A stretch of 64,000 nucleotides of DNA from assembly GCF_040566555.1 (NCBI RefSeq), contig NZ_JBEWYP010000006.1, positions 1-64,000 on the forward strand, written 5' to 3'. The stretch is from Sediminicola sp040566555 (GTDB lineage: Bacteria > Bacteroidota > Bacteroidia > Flavobacteriales > Flavobacteriaceae). The notes under the pieces were generated by a model, which had not been told where the DNA came from, did no database searches, and saw only the letters and a program-made list of their open reading frames with translations. The position numbers and the translations under genes were made by a program. Shown one piece after another: positions 48,780 to 59,173 of this stretch (position 1 is the stretch's first letter; every line of letters begins with the position of its first letter).

Positions 48780-51700
48780 ATGAAGCAGTTTTACCAAGCC
48801 GCATTTTTAGCCCTATTCTTATTTTCATTTCTTTCTACTTCTGCCCAGCGCAAGGTCAAAACCACAACAGAAACAGACACTTCCATTCCTAAAGATTTTT
48901 ACGAGCAGTTGGAATGGCGCAATATTGGTCCCTATCGCGGTGGCCGATCTCTGGGGGCTGCAGGAAGCCCAGGAAGGCCCTATGAATATTATTTTGGGGC
49001 TACCGGTGGTGGTCTGTGGAAAACTGTGGACGGAGGCACCGAATGGTTCCCGGTTACAGACGGACAAGTGACCAGTTCTTCCGTTGGGGCCGTGGCAGTT
49101 GCGGAAACCAATCCAGATATCGTTTACATCGGTATGGGCGAAGTACAATTAAGGGGTAGCATCACCCAAGGGGATGGGGTCTATAAAACCACCGATGGAG
49201 GAAAAACATGGAGGCATATGGGATTGAAGGAAACTCAGGCCGTAGCCCGAATCCGCATTCACCCAACGGATCCCAATATTGTATATGTAGCGGCTTTGGG
49301 ACACCCATACGGAGATAATGAAGAACGTGGTGTTTTCAAAAGCATAGATGGTGGAATTACTTGGAAAAAAGTACTTTATGTAGGTCCCAAGGCAGGAGCT
49401 GTAGACCTCATCTTGGATAGAAATAACCCAAAAACTATTTATGCAAGTACCTGGGAGGTACAACGTAAAGCTTGGAAAATGTGGGGCGGTGGTCCCGATT
49501 GTAAACTGTGGAAGTCAATAGACGGAGGTGATACCTGGACCGATTTATCCAAAAATCCAGGAATGCCCGAAGGACCATTGGGAAAAATCGGGGTTACCGT
49601 TTCCCCAGCCGATTCCAATAGGGTTTGGGCCATAGTGGAAGCCAATGAAGGAGGCGTTTTTCGCTCCGATGACAGTGGAAAGACTTGGGAACGCACCAAT
49701 GATGAACGAAAATTACGCCAAAGGGCTTTTTATTATTCTAGAATATATGCCGATCCGTGGGATAAGGAAACGGTATATGGACTAAATACAGGCTTATATA
49801 AGTCGACCGACGGTGGAAAAACATTTGATAAGACCATAGAGGTTCCCCATGGTGATAATCACGATCTATGGATAGATCCCAATAACCCAGATCGTATGAT
49901 CAATGCCAATGATGGAGGTGGTAACGTGACCATAAATGGCGGTAAAACATGGACGGAACAAGATTATATCACCACCCAATTATACCATGTAATGACCACC
50001 AGCGATGTACCCTATCATGTGGCTGGGGCGCAGCAAGACAATAGTACCGTTGCCGTACCTAGCGATGGATGGGAACATATGATGGCCAGAGGACCCAACC
50101 ACGGTTGGTATTACGCCGTTGGCGGTGGCGAAAGTGGATGGATTACCCAACACCCGAGCAAACCAGATATCTTCTATGCAGGGAGTCAGGGCGCACTATT
50201 GACCCGTTACGATCGCAGCAATGGTCAATCCAGGGACATACAAGTATATCCAAGATTCTTTTCAGGAGAACCTGCCAGTGCCCTTCCAGAAAGATGGCAA
50301 TGGACCTTCCCAATTATGTTTGCCCCACAGGATGAATCAGTCATGTATACCTGTTCCCAACATGTTTGGAAAACAACCAATGATGGCCAAACTTGGGAAA
50401 AGATAAGTCCAGATTTGACCTATGCGGACCCCTCAACCCTTGGAAAAACTGGTGGCGTGATCACTATGGATATGAACGGACCCGAAATATATGCTACCGT
50501 TTTTGCCCTGGCCCCTTCCAATCATGATATCAATACGATTTGGGCGGGCTCCGACGATGGAAAAATTCACATTACCAGGGATGGTGGTAAAAACTGGACG
50601 GATATTACCCCTAAAGACCTACCTAAATTTTCGAGGGTGAGTATTATCGATGAGTCTGTACATCGTCCAGGCACATTATTTGTTGCCGCTAACCGCTATC
50701 AAGTAGATGACAGACAACCTTATGTTTTCAAGACCCATGACTACGGAAAAACATGGACAAAAATCACCAACGGTATTGCTGATGGTCATTTTGCACGTGC
50801 CGTGAGGGAAGATCCTAAGAGGGAAGGATTACTGTTTTTAGCAACGGAACACGGGGTATATTTCTCTATGAACGATGGGGCACTATGGCAGAGTCTACAA
50901 TTGAAATTACCGGACACCCCCATCCGCGATCTGGTCATCAAAGACAATGATGTAGTATTAGGATCCCACGGCCGTGGTTTCTGGATTTTGGACAATATTC
51001 AGCCCTTGCGCCAATACAATGATAAAATGAAGACCGAGCCAGCCGTTCTTTTTCAACCTGCTGATGCCATTCGTGGTGTTTATGACGCCCAAGTCCAATA
51101 CTACCTAAAATCAGAAATGGATACGATTACTATTGACATTTTAGATGCCAAGGATCAACTCATTTCTTCCTTCACGGGTAGCAAGCCCAAGTATGAAGTA
51201 GACCCAAATATTCCCTGGTGGGAACGAGGAGGCTCCTCAAAACCTACCACGGCAAAGGGCATAAATACTTTTACGTGGGATCTGCGATATCCAGGGGCAA
51301 CCACTTTTGACGGAATGATCATATGGAGTGCCAGTCCACAGCGAGGACCAAAGGCGCCATTGGGCAATTATAAAGTACGCATGAAAGTGGGAGATGTAGA
51401 ACAGACAATGGAATTTGCCATTAAAATGGACCCTAATTTAAAAGGCATCACCCCTGAGGATCTACAGGAACAATTTGAGCTGGCCACAAAAATCAAGAAT
51501 AGGACCAGTGAGGCAAATGAAGCTGTTATTAGAATACGAAACATAAGAAAACAACTCAACACCTATAAAGACGAATTAAAATCTTCTGAATTCAACAACG
51601 CCATAACTCCTTTAGCATCGAAAATAGCACAAATAGAGGAAGAGCTTTATCAAGTGAAGAACCAATCTGGTCAAGATCCACTGAATTTTCCAATTAAACT

Positions 51701-51896
51701 GAACAACAGATTGGCCTCTTTACGAAGAAGTTTGGAAGATGGGGATGCCAAACCCACAGATGGGGCGTATCTCGTATTCAAAGAATTATCTGCTGAATTA
51801 GATGGTTTATTGAATGATCTTGAACAGACGCTAGAGCTTCATCTACCAAAGGTGAACAGTATTTTAAAAAGTGAAGGTAAAACAGAAATAAAATAG
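48780..51896 (+). CDS. large secreted BNR/sortilin-type beta-propeller protein
   Basis: A 1,038-residue exported protein from ATG 48,780, where a normal signal peptide begins (Q-A-A-F-L-A-L-F-L-F-S-F-L-S-T-S-A-Q); a frame from 48,717 is rejected. The first 750 residues are built from at least nine Asp-box repeats of the form S/T-x-D-G-G-x-T-W, as in sialidase and VPS10/sortilin propellers. The last 250 residues are helical (two coiled segments) and follow an immunoglobulin-like strand region. Such proteins are often annotated as glycosyl hydrolase, but no catalytic residues can be assigned here. Monocistronic. Confidence 0.92.
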   Translation: MKQFYQAAFLALFLFSFLSTSAQRKVKTTTETDTSIPKDFYEQLEWRNIGPYRGGRSLGAAGSPGRPYEYYFGATGGGLWKTVDGGTEWFPVTDGQVTSSSVGAVAVAETNPDIVYIGMGEVQLRGSITQGDGVYKTTDGGKTWRHMGLKETQAVARIRIHPTDPNIVYVAALGHPYGDNEERGVFKSIDGGITWKKVLYVGPKAGAVDLILDRNNPKTIYASTWEVQRKAWKMWGGGPDCKLWKSIDGGDTWTDLSKNPGMPEGPLGKIGVTVSPADSNRVWAIVEANEGGVFRSDDSGKTWERTNDERKLRQRAFYYSRIYADPWDKETVYGLNTGLYKSTDGGKTFDKTIEVPHGDNHDLWIDPNNPDRMINANDGGGNVTINGGKTWTEQDYITTQLYHVMTTSDVPYHVAGAQQDNSTVAVPSDGWEHMMARGPNHGWYYAVGGGESGWITQHPSKPDIFYAGSQGALLTRYDRSNGQSRDIQVYPRFFSGEPASALPERWQWTFPIMFAPQDESVMYTCSQHVWKTTNDGQTWEKISPDLTYADPSTLGKTGGVITMDMNGPEIYATVFALAPSNHDINTIWAGSDDGKIHITRDGGKNWTDITPKDLPKFSRVSIIDESVHRPGTLFVAANRYQVDDRQPYVFKTHDYGKTWTKITNGIADGHFARAVREDPKREGLLFLATEHGVYFSMNDGALWQSLQLKLPDTPIRDLVIKDNDVVLGSHGRGFWILDNIQPLRQYNDKMKTEPAVLFQPADAIRGVYDAQVQYYLKSEMDTITIDILDAKDQLISSFTGSKPKYEVDPNIPWWERGGSSKPTTAKGINTFTWDLRYPGATTFDGMIIWSASPQRGPKAPLGNYKVRMKVGDVEQTMEFAIKMDPNLKGITPEDLQEQFELATKIKNRTSEANEAVIRIRNIRKQLNTYKDELKSSEFNNAITPLASKIAQIEEELYQVKNQSGQDPLNFPIKLNNRLASLRRSLEDGDAKPTDGAYLVFKELSAELDGLLNDLEQTLELHLPKVNSILKSEGKTEIK

Positions 51897-51992
51897 GAAT
51901 AGTAGATTTAAAATTAGCAATATCATACCCCAGCGAAAGGGGCACCAATATAATGCCCAAGGAACTGAAATTGCACTAGAAGTTACACATTA

Positions 51993-52781
51993 ATGACACA
52001 AAAAATATATCAGGTAGACGCCTTCACGGATAAGGTATTTTCGGGAAATCCTGCCGCAGTTTGTCCCCTGGACCATTGGTTGGAGGACGAATTATTACAG
52101 AAAATTGCCAAGGAGAACAACCTTGCAGAAACGGCATTCTATGTCAAGGATCAGGATCAATACCAACTACGGTGGTTTACACCTAAGGTAGAGGTAGATC
52201 TCTGCGGCCATGCTACCTTGGCATCAGCCTTTGTCCTGTTCAACCATGAAGGACATAAGGGCGATATTATTCACTTCCATTCTCCCAGAAGTGGCAGGTT
52301 GACCGTTGTAAAACAATCACAGTTATTGACCTTAAACTTTCCTACAGATACTATTGAGGAGATCGCATTAACTTCAGAAATTTTGGATGGTTTTAGTTTA
52401 GCTCCAATTTCTGCTTATAAAGGAAAAACAGATTATTTGTTGGTCTATAATTCCGAAAGTGATGTGGTGTCCCTGAAACCAAATTTGGAGGTCATAGCTG
52501 CATTGCCTGTTCGCGGGGTTATTGTTACCGCAATGGGTGAGCATGTAGATTTTGTATCCCGATTTTTTGCCCCACAATCCGGGATTGACGAGGATCCGGT
52601 AACCGGTTCCGCACATACCACGCTCACCCCATATTGGTCCAATGTACTGGACAAAAAAGATATGACTGCAATTCAACTTTCCGATCGCAAAGGATATTTA
52701 AAGTGCACCTATTTAAAAGATAGGGTCGAGATCAGCGGCCAATGTGTCCTTTATATGACAGGTAATATAAATTTAAACTAA
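51993..52781 (+). CDS. PhzF family isomerase-like protein
   Basis: A 262-residue protein of the PhzF/DapF-like fold. The N-terminal half has V-D-A-F-T-D-K-V-F-S-G-N-P-A-A-V and N-N-L-A-E-T-A-F with the catalytic Glu near residue 46, then D-L-C-G-H-A-T-L-A; the C-terminal half repeats the fold with D-P-V-T-G-S-A-H. PhzF acts in phenazine synthesis, but members of this length in Bacteroidota are mostly of unknown substrate and no phenazine genes are near. Cytoplasmic. Confidence 0.95.
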   Translation: MTQKIYQVDAFTDKVFSGNPAAVCPLDHWLEDELLQKIAKENNLAETAFYVKDQDQYQLRWFTPKVEVDLCGHATLASAFVLFNHEGHKGDIIHFHSPRSGRLTVVKQSQLLTLNFPTDTIEEIALTSEILDGFSLAPISAYKGKTDYLLVYNSESDVVSLKPNLEVIAALPVRGVIVTAMGEHVDFVSRFFAPQSGIDEDPVTGSAHTTLTPYWSNVLDKKDMTAIQLSDRKGYLKCTYLKDRVEISGQCVLYMTGNINLN

Positions 52782-52897
52782 CGTTTGATCTTCAACACTT
52801 TAGAGTAACACAGTAAAAAAACAACACAGTAAAAAAGGCATGTACAACCTGTCCCCCATCAGGAGGTCATCCTTTTGATACAATAACCCAACCTAAC

Positions 52898-52927
52898 TAA
52901 AAAGGGGTCCTAGGACCCTTTTTTTTA
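52898..52927 (+). terminator. rho-independent terminator
   Basis: Arms AAAGGGGTCC and GGACCCTTTT around a TA, with eight or more T residues after it. It lies 120 bases after the PhzF gene. Confidence 0.85.
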
Positions 52928-53070
52928 TTTATTGAGTCCCTCATTATCCACTTTTAGGCATTACCAACCACAACTGTTTGTCTTAACCTGCCTTCCCCTC
53001 TTATTTTTCCACTATTTTTGCAGGGAAATTTTCATATCTAAATACTTTCCATTATTAAATTTAAGAGCAT

Positions 53071-55269
53071 TTGAAAGACCTGCTTCTCATAACGCCTCCT
53101 TTTACCCAGCTGAATACACCCTATCCGGCAACGGCCTATTTAAAGGGGTTTCTGAACACCAAAAATATCGGTGCCTTTCAGATGGATTTGGGGATAGAAG
53201 TATTACTGAAACTATTTTCCCGAAAAGGGCTGCAGGACATCTTTGACCTTGCCAAAGCGAATAAAACCATTAGTAGTACCAATAGTCAACGGATATATGC
53301 CTTAAAAGAGGAGTACCTGCAAACCATAGAACCAATCGTCTCCTTCCTGCAGGGTAACAATGCCACTTTTGGCAGACAGATCTGTACCCCATATTTTTTA
53401 CCCCAAGCTTCCAGGTTTGAACAACTCGATGACATGGACTGGGCTTTTGGCTCCATGGGCGTACAGGACAAGGCCAAACATTTGGCCACGCTTTATTTGG
53501 AAGATATTTCCGATTTTATCGTTGAATGTCTCGATGAAAATTTTGGTTTCAGCAGGTATGCAGAGCGTTTGGGAAGAAGCGCCAATTCCTTTGACGAACT
53601 ATATGACCACCTCCAAAAAGAGCCTACACATATAGATCAGATCACCTTAAAAATCTTAGAAGAACGGATTGCAAGTCTAAAACCAAAACTCGTTTGTTTT
53701 TCTGTGCCGTTTCCTGGTAATTTATATAGTGCCTTCAGATGTGCGCAGTTTATCAAACAGAAGTTCCCAGAAATAAAAACAGCCATGGGTGGAGGCTTCC
53801 CCAACACGGAGCTCCGATCTGTCTCCGATACACGGGTGTTTGATTTCTTTGATTATATCACCCTCGATGACGGGGAGCTTCCTATTGAGCTCTTGGCTTC
53901 ACATTGTTTAGATCCAGAAACCAAGGATAGTACCGCCATTTTAAAGAGGACCTTTTTAAAAAAGGAAGGATCTGTATTTTACAACAATCTTTCGTCAAAA
54001 CCAGACTACAAGCAAAGTGATGTAGGCACTCCCGATTATTCGGACCTACTTCTAAGCAAATATATCTCCGTTATAGAAATTGCCAATCCCATGCACAGCC
54101 TCTGGAGTGATGGCCGCTGGAACAAATTGACCATGGCGCATGGTTGCTATTGGGGCAAATGTACATTTTGTGATATCTCCCTGGATTATATAAAAATATA
54201 TGAGCCCATTGCCGCCAAATTGTTGGTGGACCGCATGGAACAACTCATTGAACAAACAGGGGAAAGTGGATTTCATTTTGTGGACGAAGCCGCCCCGCCT
54301 GCCCTAATGCGTGCCCTGGCGCTGGAAATAATCAAGCGAAAGTTAACGGTGACCTGGTGGACAAATATCAGGTTTGAGAAAAATTTTGGGAAAGACCTAT
54401 GCATTCTTCTCAAGGCTTCTGGGTGCATTGCCGTTTCTGGCGGATTGGAAGTAGCCTCGGACCGCTTGTTGAAATTGATCCAAAAAGGGGTAACCGTGGA
54501 ACAGGTCGCCCAAGTGACCCGTAATTTCACGGAATCTGGCATTATGGTCCATTGCTATTTAATGTACGGCTACCCTACCCAAACCGTGCAAGAAACAGTG
54601 AACAGTCTTGAAATGGTCCGACAGATGTTTGAACTGGGGATTCTTCAATCGGGATTCTGGCATCAATTTGCCCTAACGGCGCATAGTCCAGTTGGGTTAA
54701 ATCCGACAGATTATCATATTATCCCGGATTATCAACCCATAACCTTTGCCAATAATGACATTCAGTTTAAAGATACCACCGGGATAGACCATGATCAGTT
54801 TAGCTATGGCCTAAAAAAATCCCTTTTTAATTTTATGCATGGGATAGGGTTTGACTTCCCACTGCAACAATGGTTCGATTTTAAAATTCCCAAAACCACC
54901 ATCGAAAGAAATTATATCGCCCATGCCCTGGAAGCACAGCCCCAATTTTCAGTGCGGCCAAATGCAAAAATCATATGGCTTGGCGGAACGCCATTGTCGG
55001 AAGTTAGCAGCAAATCCAAAAAGGGAAGGACATGGGAGCTTTTAAAACTTTCTTTTCACGGAAAAATGGAAAGCAAGGAGATAACGGTTTCCAAAGAACA
55101 TGGGGAATGGCTGTTGGAGGCTCTGGAAAAAATATCCGTCAACGCTGGAAACACACTCACCTTTGGTCAACTTAAAACTGATTTTGAAACCCATTTTGAG
55201 GATTTTGAATTGTTTTGGTTTTCCAAACCAATTCTTGCGTTAAGGTCACAGGGCTTACTGACCCTTTAG
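53071..55269 (+). CDS. B12-binding-domain radical SAM protein
   Basis: A 732-residue radical SAM enzyme. The N-terminal 300 residues resemble the cobalamin-binding half (L-L-L-I-T-P-P-F-T-Q-L-N-T-P-Y-P-A at the very start and A-M-G-G-G-F-P-N-T-E-L near residue 244). The 4Fe-4S motif is C-Y-W-G-K-C-T-F-C near residues 356-364, followed by the radical SAM barrel with S-G-G-L-E-V-A-S. The start is TTG 53,071; no ATG is in range and a TTG gives the complete first strand. It could methylate an unreactive carbon; the substrate is unknown. Confidence 0.92.
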   Translation: MKDLLLITPPFTQLNTPYPATAYLKGFLNTKNIGAFQMDLGIEVLLKLFSRKGLQDIFDLAKANKTISSTNSQRIYALKEEYLQTIEPIVSFLQGNNATFGRQICTPYFLPQASRFEQLDDMDWAFGSMGVQDKAKHLATLYLEDISDFIVECLDENFGFSRYAERLGRSANSFDELYDHLQKEPTHIDQITLKILEERIASLKPKLVCFSVPFPGNLYSAFRCAQFIKQKFPEIKTAMGGGFPNTELRSVSDTRVFDFFDYITLDDGELPIELLASHCLDPETKDSTAILKRTFLKKEGSVFYNNLSSKPDYKQSDVGTPDYSDLLLSKYISVIEIANPMHSLWSDGRWNKLTMAHGCYWGKCTFCDISLDYIKIYEPIAAKLLVDRMEQLIEQTGESGFHFVDEAAPPALMRALALEIIKRKLTVTWWTNIRFEKNFGKDLCILLKASGCIAVSGGLEVASDRLLKLIQKGVTVEQVAQVTRNFTESGIMVHCYLMYGYPTQTVQETVNSLEMVRQMFELGILQSGFWHQFALTAHSPVGLNPTDYHIIPDYQPITFANNDIQFKDTTGIDHDQFSYGLKKSLFNFMHGIGFDFPLQQWFDFKIPKTTIERNYIAHALEAQPQFSVRPNAKIIWLGGTPLSEVSSKSKKGRTWELLKLSFHGKMESKEITVSKEHGEWLLEALEKISVNAGNTLTFGQLKTDFETHFEDFELFWFSKPILALRSQGLLTL

Positions 55270-55307
55270 ACTCAAGTAGAAATTTCAATAAACAACCTTC
55301 AAAGTAC

Positions 55308-55341
55308 AAAGCAAGCATTGATTTTCATCAATGCTTGCTTT
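55308..55341. terminator. bidirectional terminator hairpin
   Basis: Perfect 15-base arms AAAGCAAGCATTGAT and ATCAATGCTTGCTTT around a four-base loop, between two convergent genes. A-rich on one side and T-rich on the other, so it can serve both directions. Confidence 0.85.
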
Positions 55342-55376
55342 CCTGTTGAATTGCCAAATGCCTTGGGAGCTCTCTT

Positions 55377-56351
55377 CTAAGCAGTTGCCGCTTCCCCCCT
55401 AATACTTGGCTCCAGTCTGTTCTTGTTTTTTCTTAACCAAGCTTCAAATGACATTAACTCTGGGTTCAACTCCTTGGCAACCTTAACGTCCCTAGCCTTA
55501 CAAAAATCGGTTTCGAACTCCTGATTGAATTGGAACATATTCCCCAGATCATCTGCCCCTGGAAATTCTAATCTTCGATAGGTTTCAACCGGCACATCGG
55601 AATATCCGATGTCCGTTCCAAAAACACTGGAAAAAGCAGCTGCCATTTCCTTCACAGTAAGCTGATCTCCACATATTCCGACAGTTTTTCCCTGATACTT
55701 TTTACCTCCCTTAAAGATGCCATAGGCACACTTGCCAATATCATCAACGGCAATACCAGGAAGCTTTTTGCTGCCCATGGGCAAAGCGATGGTTAGTTTT
55801 CCATTCTTATCCTTTTGGGGACCCATTCCAAAACTTATGAAATTTTCCCAATAGAAGGAGGTCAATAAAAAGGTATAGGGAACCCCACTTTTTTCAAAAT
55901 ATGAATTAGATGCTCCTTTAGCATCAAAATGAGGCACCTTATAATTATCCATTAATGTGGGCATGCGCTTGTCGCTCAAAGGAATCCACTTTCGGGTATC
56001 CTCTAACGTAGACCAAATCACATGCTGTACCCCAGCCTCTTTGGCGGCCTCCGCCATATTTTTCGCTTGTGCCATCTCTTTTTCCGGTGACATAAGTTCC
56101 CAGAAATTCGTGACACAATAAACGCCATGCGCTCCCTTGAAAGCTGATACCAAGCTTGACTTATCGTCCAGATCTGCCTGTACCATTTGAGTGCCCAACT
56201 TGCTCAATTCCTTTGCTTTGGCAGAAGTTGTGTCCCTAGTTATGCCCCGTACTTCAAATTCTTTTGATCCGTCATTCAAAATTGCCAGGACCAAGCCTCC
56301 ACCCTGAGCCCCTGTGGCTCCTACTACAGCAATAATTTTCCTCTTTTCCAT
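55377..56351 (-). CDS. NmrA/HSCARG-like NAD(P)-binding protein
   Basis: A 324-residue short-chain-dehydrogenase-fold protein of the NmrA type. The nucleotide-binding loop is V-G-A-T-G-A-Q-G-G-G-L near residues 10-20, followed by R-G-I-T-R-D and D-L-D-D-K-S-S-L typical of the family, and the T-N-F-W-E region near residue 81. NmrA-type proteins bind NADP as redox sensors rather than catalysing a reaction, since the catalytic Tyr-x3-Lys is missing. Cytoplasmic, monocistronic. Confidence 0.92.
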   Translation of the reverse strand: MEKRKIIAVVGATGAQGGGLVLAILNDGSKEFEVRGITRDTTSAKAKELSKLGTQMVQADLDDKSSLVSAFKGAHGVYCVTNFWELMSPEKEMAQAKNMAEAAKEAGVQHVIWSTLEDTRKWIPLSDKRMPTLMDNYKVPHFDAKGASNSYFEKSGVPYTFLLTSFYWENFISFGMGPQKDKNGKLTIALPMGSKKLPGIAVDDIGKCAYGIFKGGKKYQGKTVGICGDQLTVKEMAAAFSSVFGTDIGYSDVPVETYRRLEFPGADDLGNMFQFNQEFETDFCKARDVKVAKELNPELMSFEAWLRKNKNRLEPSIRGEAATA

Positions 56352-57140
56352 AATAAACTACATTTAAAATTTCTCCATAAATACTAAACATCAGTTATGA
56401 TGATGCCTTAATTCGCATCTTCTAACCGTAAAATGATGGTGCGCCAAACTTCTCAAAGAATAAAAGGATATGGGATAGAAAATCCCATTCGCTACAAGTT
56501 ATACGTTACCACCTAAAGCTCAAAATCTAATGTGGGGGAGGGTGTATTGGATATTGTTCAATGATGCACCTCCAACTATGGAAAATCGTAAATTGAACAG
56601 TATCTACTGATTTAATAGATATTTGAAATGGTAGGAATCAGTGCCCTTAAACTAGGCATTATCGCGCTTTAGTTCTTCACCATTCCAATAGAAATCGGTT
56701 TTTTCAGCTACCTGAAAATCCAATTGTTGTTCCCTATTGATATCAATCAATCGAGTAAACATAAAATTACTAATTATTCAGATTCAACCTTCTAAAAAAT
56801 GAGTTAACTTTTGGCTAAAATTAAATATTTCAGCATAATTCATTTCGAAGAATTAATCACAAACACCTTATAATCATTATTTTAAAAACATATTCTTGGG
56901 TTTTTCCTGAAGGACAACAATATGCCCTGCTTGAAATTTTATCCCGAAAAACCAGGAGAGCTAACTGGAACTGCCAATATCAAAACCGTAGTACTTTTTA
57001 ATTTTAAAAAAGGATTTTGAATTCTATAGTCTTCTTAAAAGCCGAATTTCCCAAACTAAAAAGGGGGCATCCTTCCCAGTGCTATAGTGAATGTCCTTTT
57101 TAACCTACCTTTGCCTTAATTATTTAAGACCATTGTCCAT
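56352..57140. other. 789-base gap with no confirmed gene
   Basis: Lies between divergent genes. It holds one short minus-strand frame (56,652-56,762, listed separately), a TACCTTTG element at 57,106-57,113 that fits a -7 box 28 bases upstream of the helicase start, and otherwise AT-rich sequence without clear repeats. Confidence 0.5.
56652..56762 (-). CDS. possible 36-residue small protein
   Basis: ATG at 56,762 opens a 36-codon frame (M-F-T-R-L-I-D-I-N-R-E-Q-Q-L-D-F-Q-V-A-E-K ... N-G-E-E-L-K-R-D-N-A). The composition looks protein-like (alternating hydrophobic and charged residues, ending in a charged tail), and the surrounding DNA is unrelated to cassette sites. It could be a small ORF, a decayed fragment, or chance. 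I have no homology evidence. Confidence 0.35.
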   Translation of the reverse strand: MFTRLIDINREQQLDFQVAEKTDFYWNGEELKRDNA

Positions 57141-58379
57141 ATGTCATTTAAAGATTTAAAGCTGAACAGACCCATTTTACGCGCCATTGCTGAAATGAAT
57201 TACGATGAACCAACTCCCGTGCAGGAGATGACCATCCCGTTAGTTTTGGAAAAAAAAGATATTATTGTCTCAGCGCAAACAGGAACGGGTAAGACCGCTG
57301 CTTTTGCCCTCCCAATTTTACAGCAATTATTTGACAGACAAGACGCCACTAACCAGGCGAAGACAGTAAAAGCATTGATCATTAGCCCAACAAGGGAATT
57401 GGCCATTCAGATAGCCGATAATTTTAAAGCTTATAGCCAATATACAAACCTTACCACCGCTCTTGTTTTTGGGGGCACCTCCGTGGAACCACAGGTTGAA
57501 AGCCTTAAAAAAGGAGTTGATATTCTAGTAGCCACACCTGGTCGTTTATTGGACCTTCATAAACAGGATGTTATCAATTTGGACTATGTAGAGACCTTGG
57601 TCTTGGATGAGGCTGATTTAATGTTGGATATGGGCTTTATTGATGATGTGAAGAAAATAGAGCGCCTTTGTCCCAAGGACAAACAAGTGATGCTCTTTTC
57701 TGCAACGATGCCGTATAAGGTGACGCAATTGGCAAGCGCAATTTTAAAGGACCCTGAAACGGTTAAAGCGGCCCCAATTTCCTCGGCCGCGGATAACGTA
57801 CAACAACTATTGTATTATGTGCCGAAACCAAAGAAAATTGAATTGTGTCTTCACCTTTTAAGAAATACAATAAAAGGGAATATCATCATTTTTAGACGCA
57901 CCAAATACGGGGTAGATAAGTTAGAACAGACCCTTCTCCGTAATAATTATAAGGCGGAAAGCCTGCATGGCGACAAATCACAGAGTGAACGCCAACAAGC
58001 GTACAATAACTTTAAGAACAAGGAGGCAGCCATCTTAATTGCCACCGATGTTGCCGCCCGTGGCCTGGATATCGATCAATTGGATGCAGTCATTAACTTT
58101 GACCTGCCCAATGTGCCAGAAACATATGTACACCGAATTGGAAGGACCGGTAGGGCCGGAAATTTCGGTAAATCCTATTCTTTCTGTTCCGCGGATGAAA
58201 AACCTTACTTGGCCAGTATCCAAAAAATGCTGTTCACGAAATTGGAAGTGGAAGAAGACCATCCCTATCCTTTAGATCCCCAGGCTAAACCTATAGTACA
58301 CAAGAAAAAGGGGAGCAAACACAAAAAGGGTAGAAAATCAGAAGCATCCAAAAAGAACAAAAAACGTTGGTATAAATAA
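57141..58379 (+). CDS. DEAD-box ATP-dependent RNA helicase
   Basis: A 412-residue helicase with all the conserved motifs: Q motif T-P-V-Q-E-M-T-I-P, Walker A A-Q-T-G-T-G-K-T, D-E-A-D near residue 155, F-S-A-T-M, R-G-L-D and H-R-I-G-R-T-G-R-A-G. The C-terminal tail is very basic (K-K-K-G-S-K-H-K-K-G-R-K), as in cold-shock or ribosome-assembly helicases. It unwinds short RNA duplexes in the cytoplasm. Confidence 0.97.
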   Translation: MSFKDLKLNRPILRAIAEMNYDEPTPVQEMTIPLVLEKKDIIVSAQTGTGKTAAFALPILQQLFDRQDATNQAKTVKALIISPTRELAIQIADNFKAYSQYTNLTTALVFGGTSVEPQVESLKKGVDILVATPGRLLDLHKQDVINLDYVETLVLDEADLMLDMGFIDDVKKIERLCPKDKQVMLFSATMPYKVTQLASAILKDPETVKAAPISSAADNVQQLLYYVPKPKKIELCLHLLRNTIKGNIIIFRRTKYGVDKLEQTLLRNNYKAESLHGDKSQSERQQAYNNFKNKEAAILIATDVAARGLDIDQLDAVINFDLPNVPETYVHRIGRTGRAGNFGKSYSFCSADEKPYLASIQKMLFTKLEVEEDHPYPLDPQAKPIVHKKKGSKHKKGRKSEASKKNKKRWYK

Positions 58380-58479
58380 GCCTCGGCTTTTTAGGCTATA
58401 GTTCCCAACTTTACGCGAGCCTCTTCCTTTCCTTACTTTTTACAGATCAAGGGCTTTCTTTAGTACCATAACAATTCAT

Positions 58480-58487
58480 TATCTTTG
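58480..58487 (+). promoter_or_regulatory. -7 element TATCTTTG upstream of rpe
   Basis: TATCTTTG matches the TAnnTTTG consensus and lies 25 bases before the start codon at 58,512. No TTG is well placed for a -33 box, so the promoter is only partly supported. Confidence 0.42.
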
Positions 58488-58511
58488 TGAAAACTTAGGT
58501 AGTTACTACAT

Positions 58512-59171
58512 ATGGACAAAAAAATCATTGCCCCTTCCCTATTGGCAGCAGATTTCGCCAATCTTCAAAGAGATATAGAAATGGTTAACAAGAGTGAGGC
58601 CGATTGGTTTCACATCGATGTAATGGACGGAGTATTTGTCCCCAATATCTCTTTTGGGATGCCCGTTTTGAAAGCTATTACCAAACATGCCGACAAAACC
58701 ATAGATGTACATTTAATGATTGTGGATCCCGATCGATATATCAAGGATTTTGCTGAATTGGGCGCCAATAACCTAACCGTACATTATGAGGCTTGTACCC
58801 ATTTACACAGAACATTACAGGCTATAAAGGCGGAAGGGATGACCGCCGGAGTTGCCCTCAACCCACATACAAATATTCATTTATTGGAAGATACCATCAA
58901 TGATATCGACCTTGTATGTGTTATGAGCGTTAACCCCGGATATGGAGGTCAGTCTTTTATTGAAAACACCTATGACAAGGTCAAGGCCCTAAAGGAATTG
59001 ATCAATAGAAAAAAGGCACATACCCTAATAGAAATAGATGGGGGCGTTAACGCAGAGAATGCTAAAGATTTGATAGATGCTGGAGCAGATGTTCTAGTAG
59101 CGGGCAGTTTTGTGTTCAATTCGAGCAACCCTACCCAAACCATAAAGGAGTTAAAAGAAATTGTTGGATAA
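58512..59171 (+). CDS. rpe: ribulose-phosphate 3-epimerase
   Basis: A 219-residue TIM-barrel enzyme that interconverts ribulose 5-phosphate and xylulose 5-phosphate in the pentose phosphate pathway. Key motifs are A-P-S-L-L-A-A-D-F near residue 6, H-I-D-V-M-D-G near residue 35 with the metal-ligand His and Asp, the V-H-L-M-I strand, M-S-V-N-P-G-Y-G-G near 138, and D-G-G-V-N near 175. Length and motifs are normal. The gene ends two bases before the YpdA-like gene, so they form an operon. Confidence 0.97.
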   Translation: MDKKIIAPSLLAADFANLQRDIEMVNKSEADWFHIDVMDGVFVPNISFGMPVLKAITKHADKTIDVHLMIVDPDRYIKDFAELGANNLTVHYEACTHLHRTLQAIKAEGMTAGVALNPHTNIHLLEDTINDIDLVCVMSVNPGYGGQSFIENTYDKVKALKELINRKKAHTLIEIDGGVNAENAKDLIDAGADVLVAGSFVFNSSNPTQTIKELKEIVG

Positions 59172-59173
59172 TA

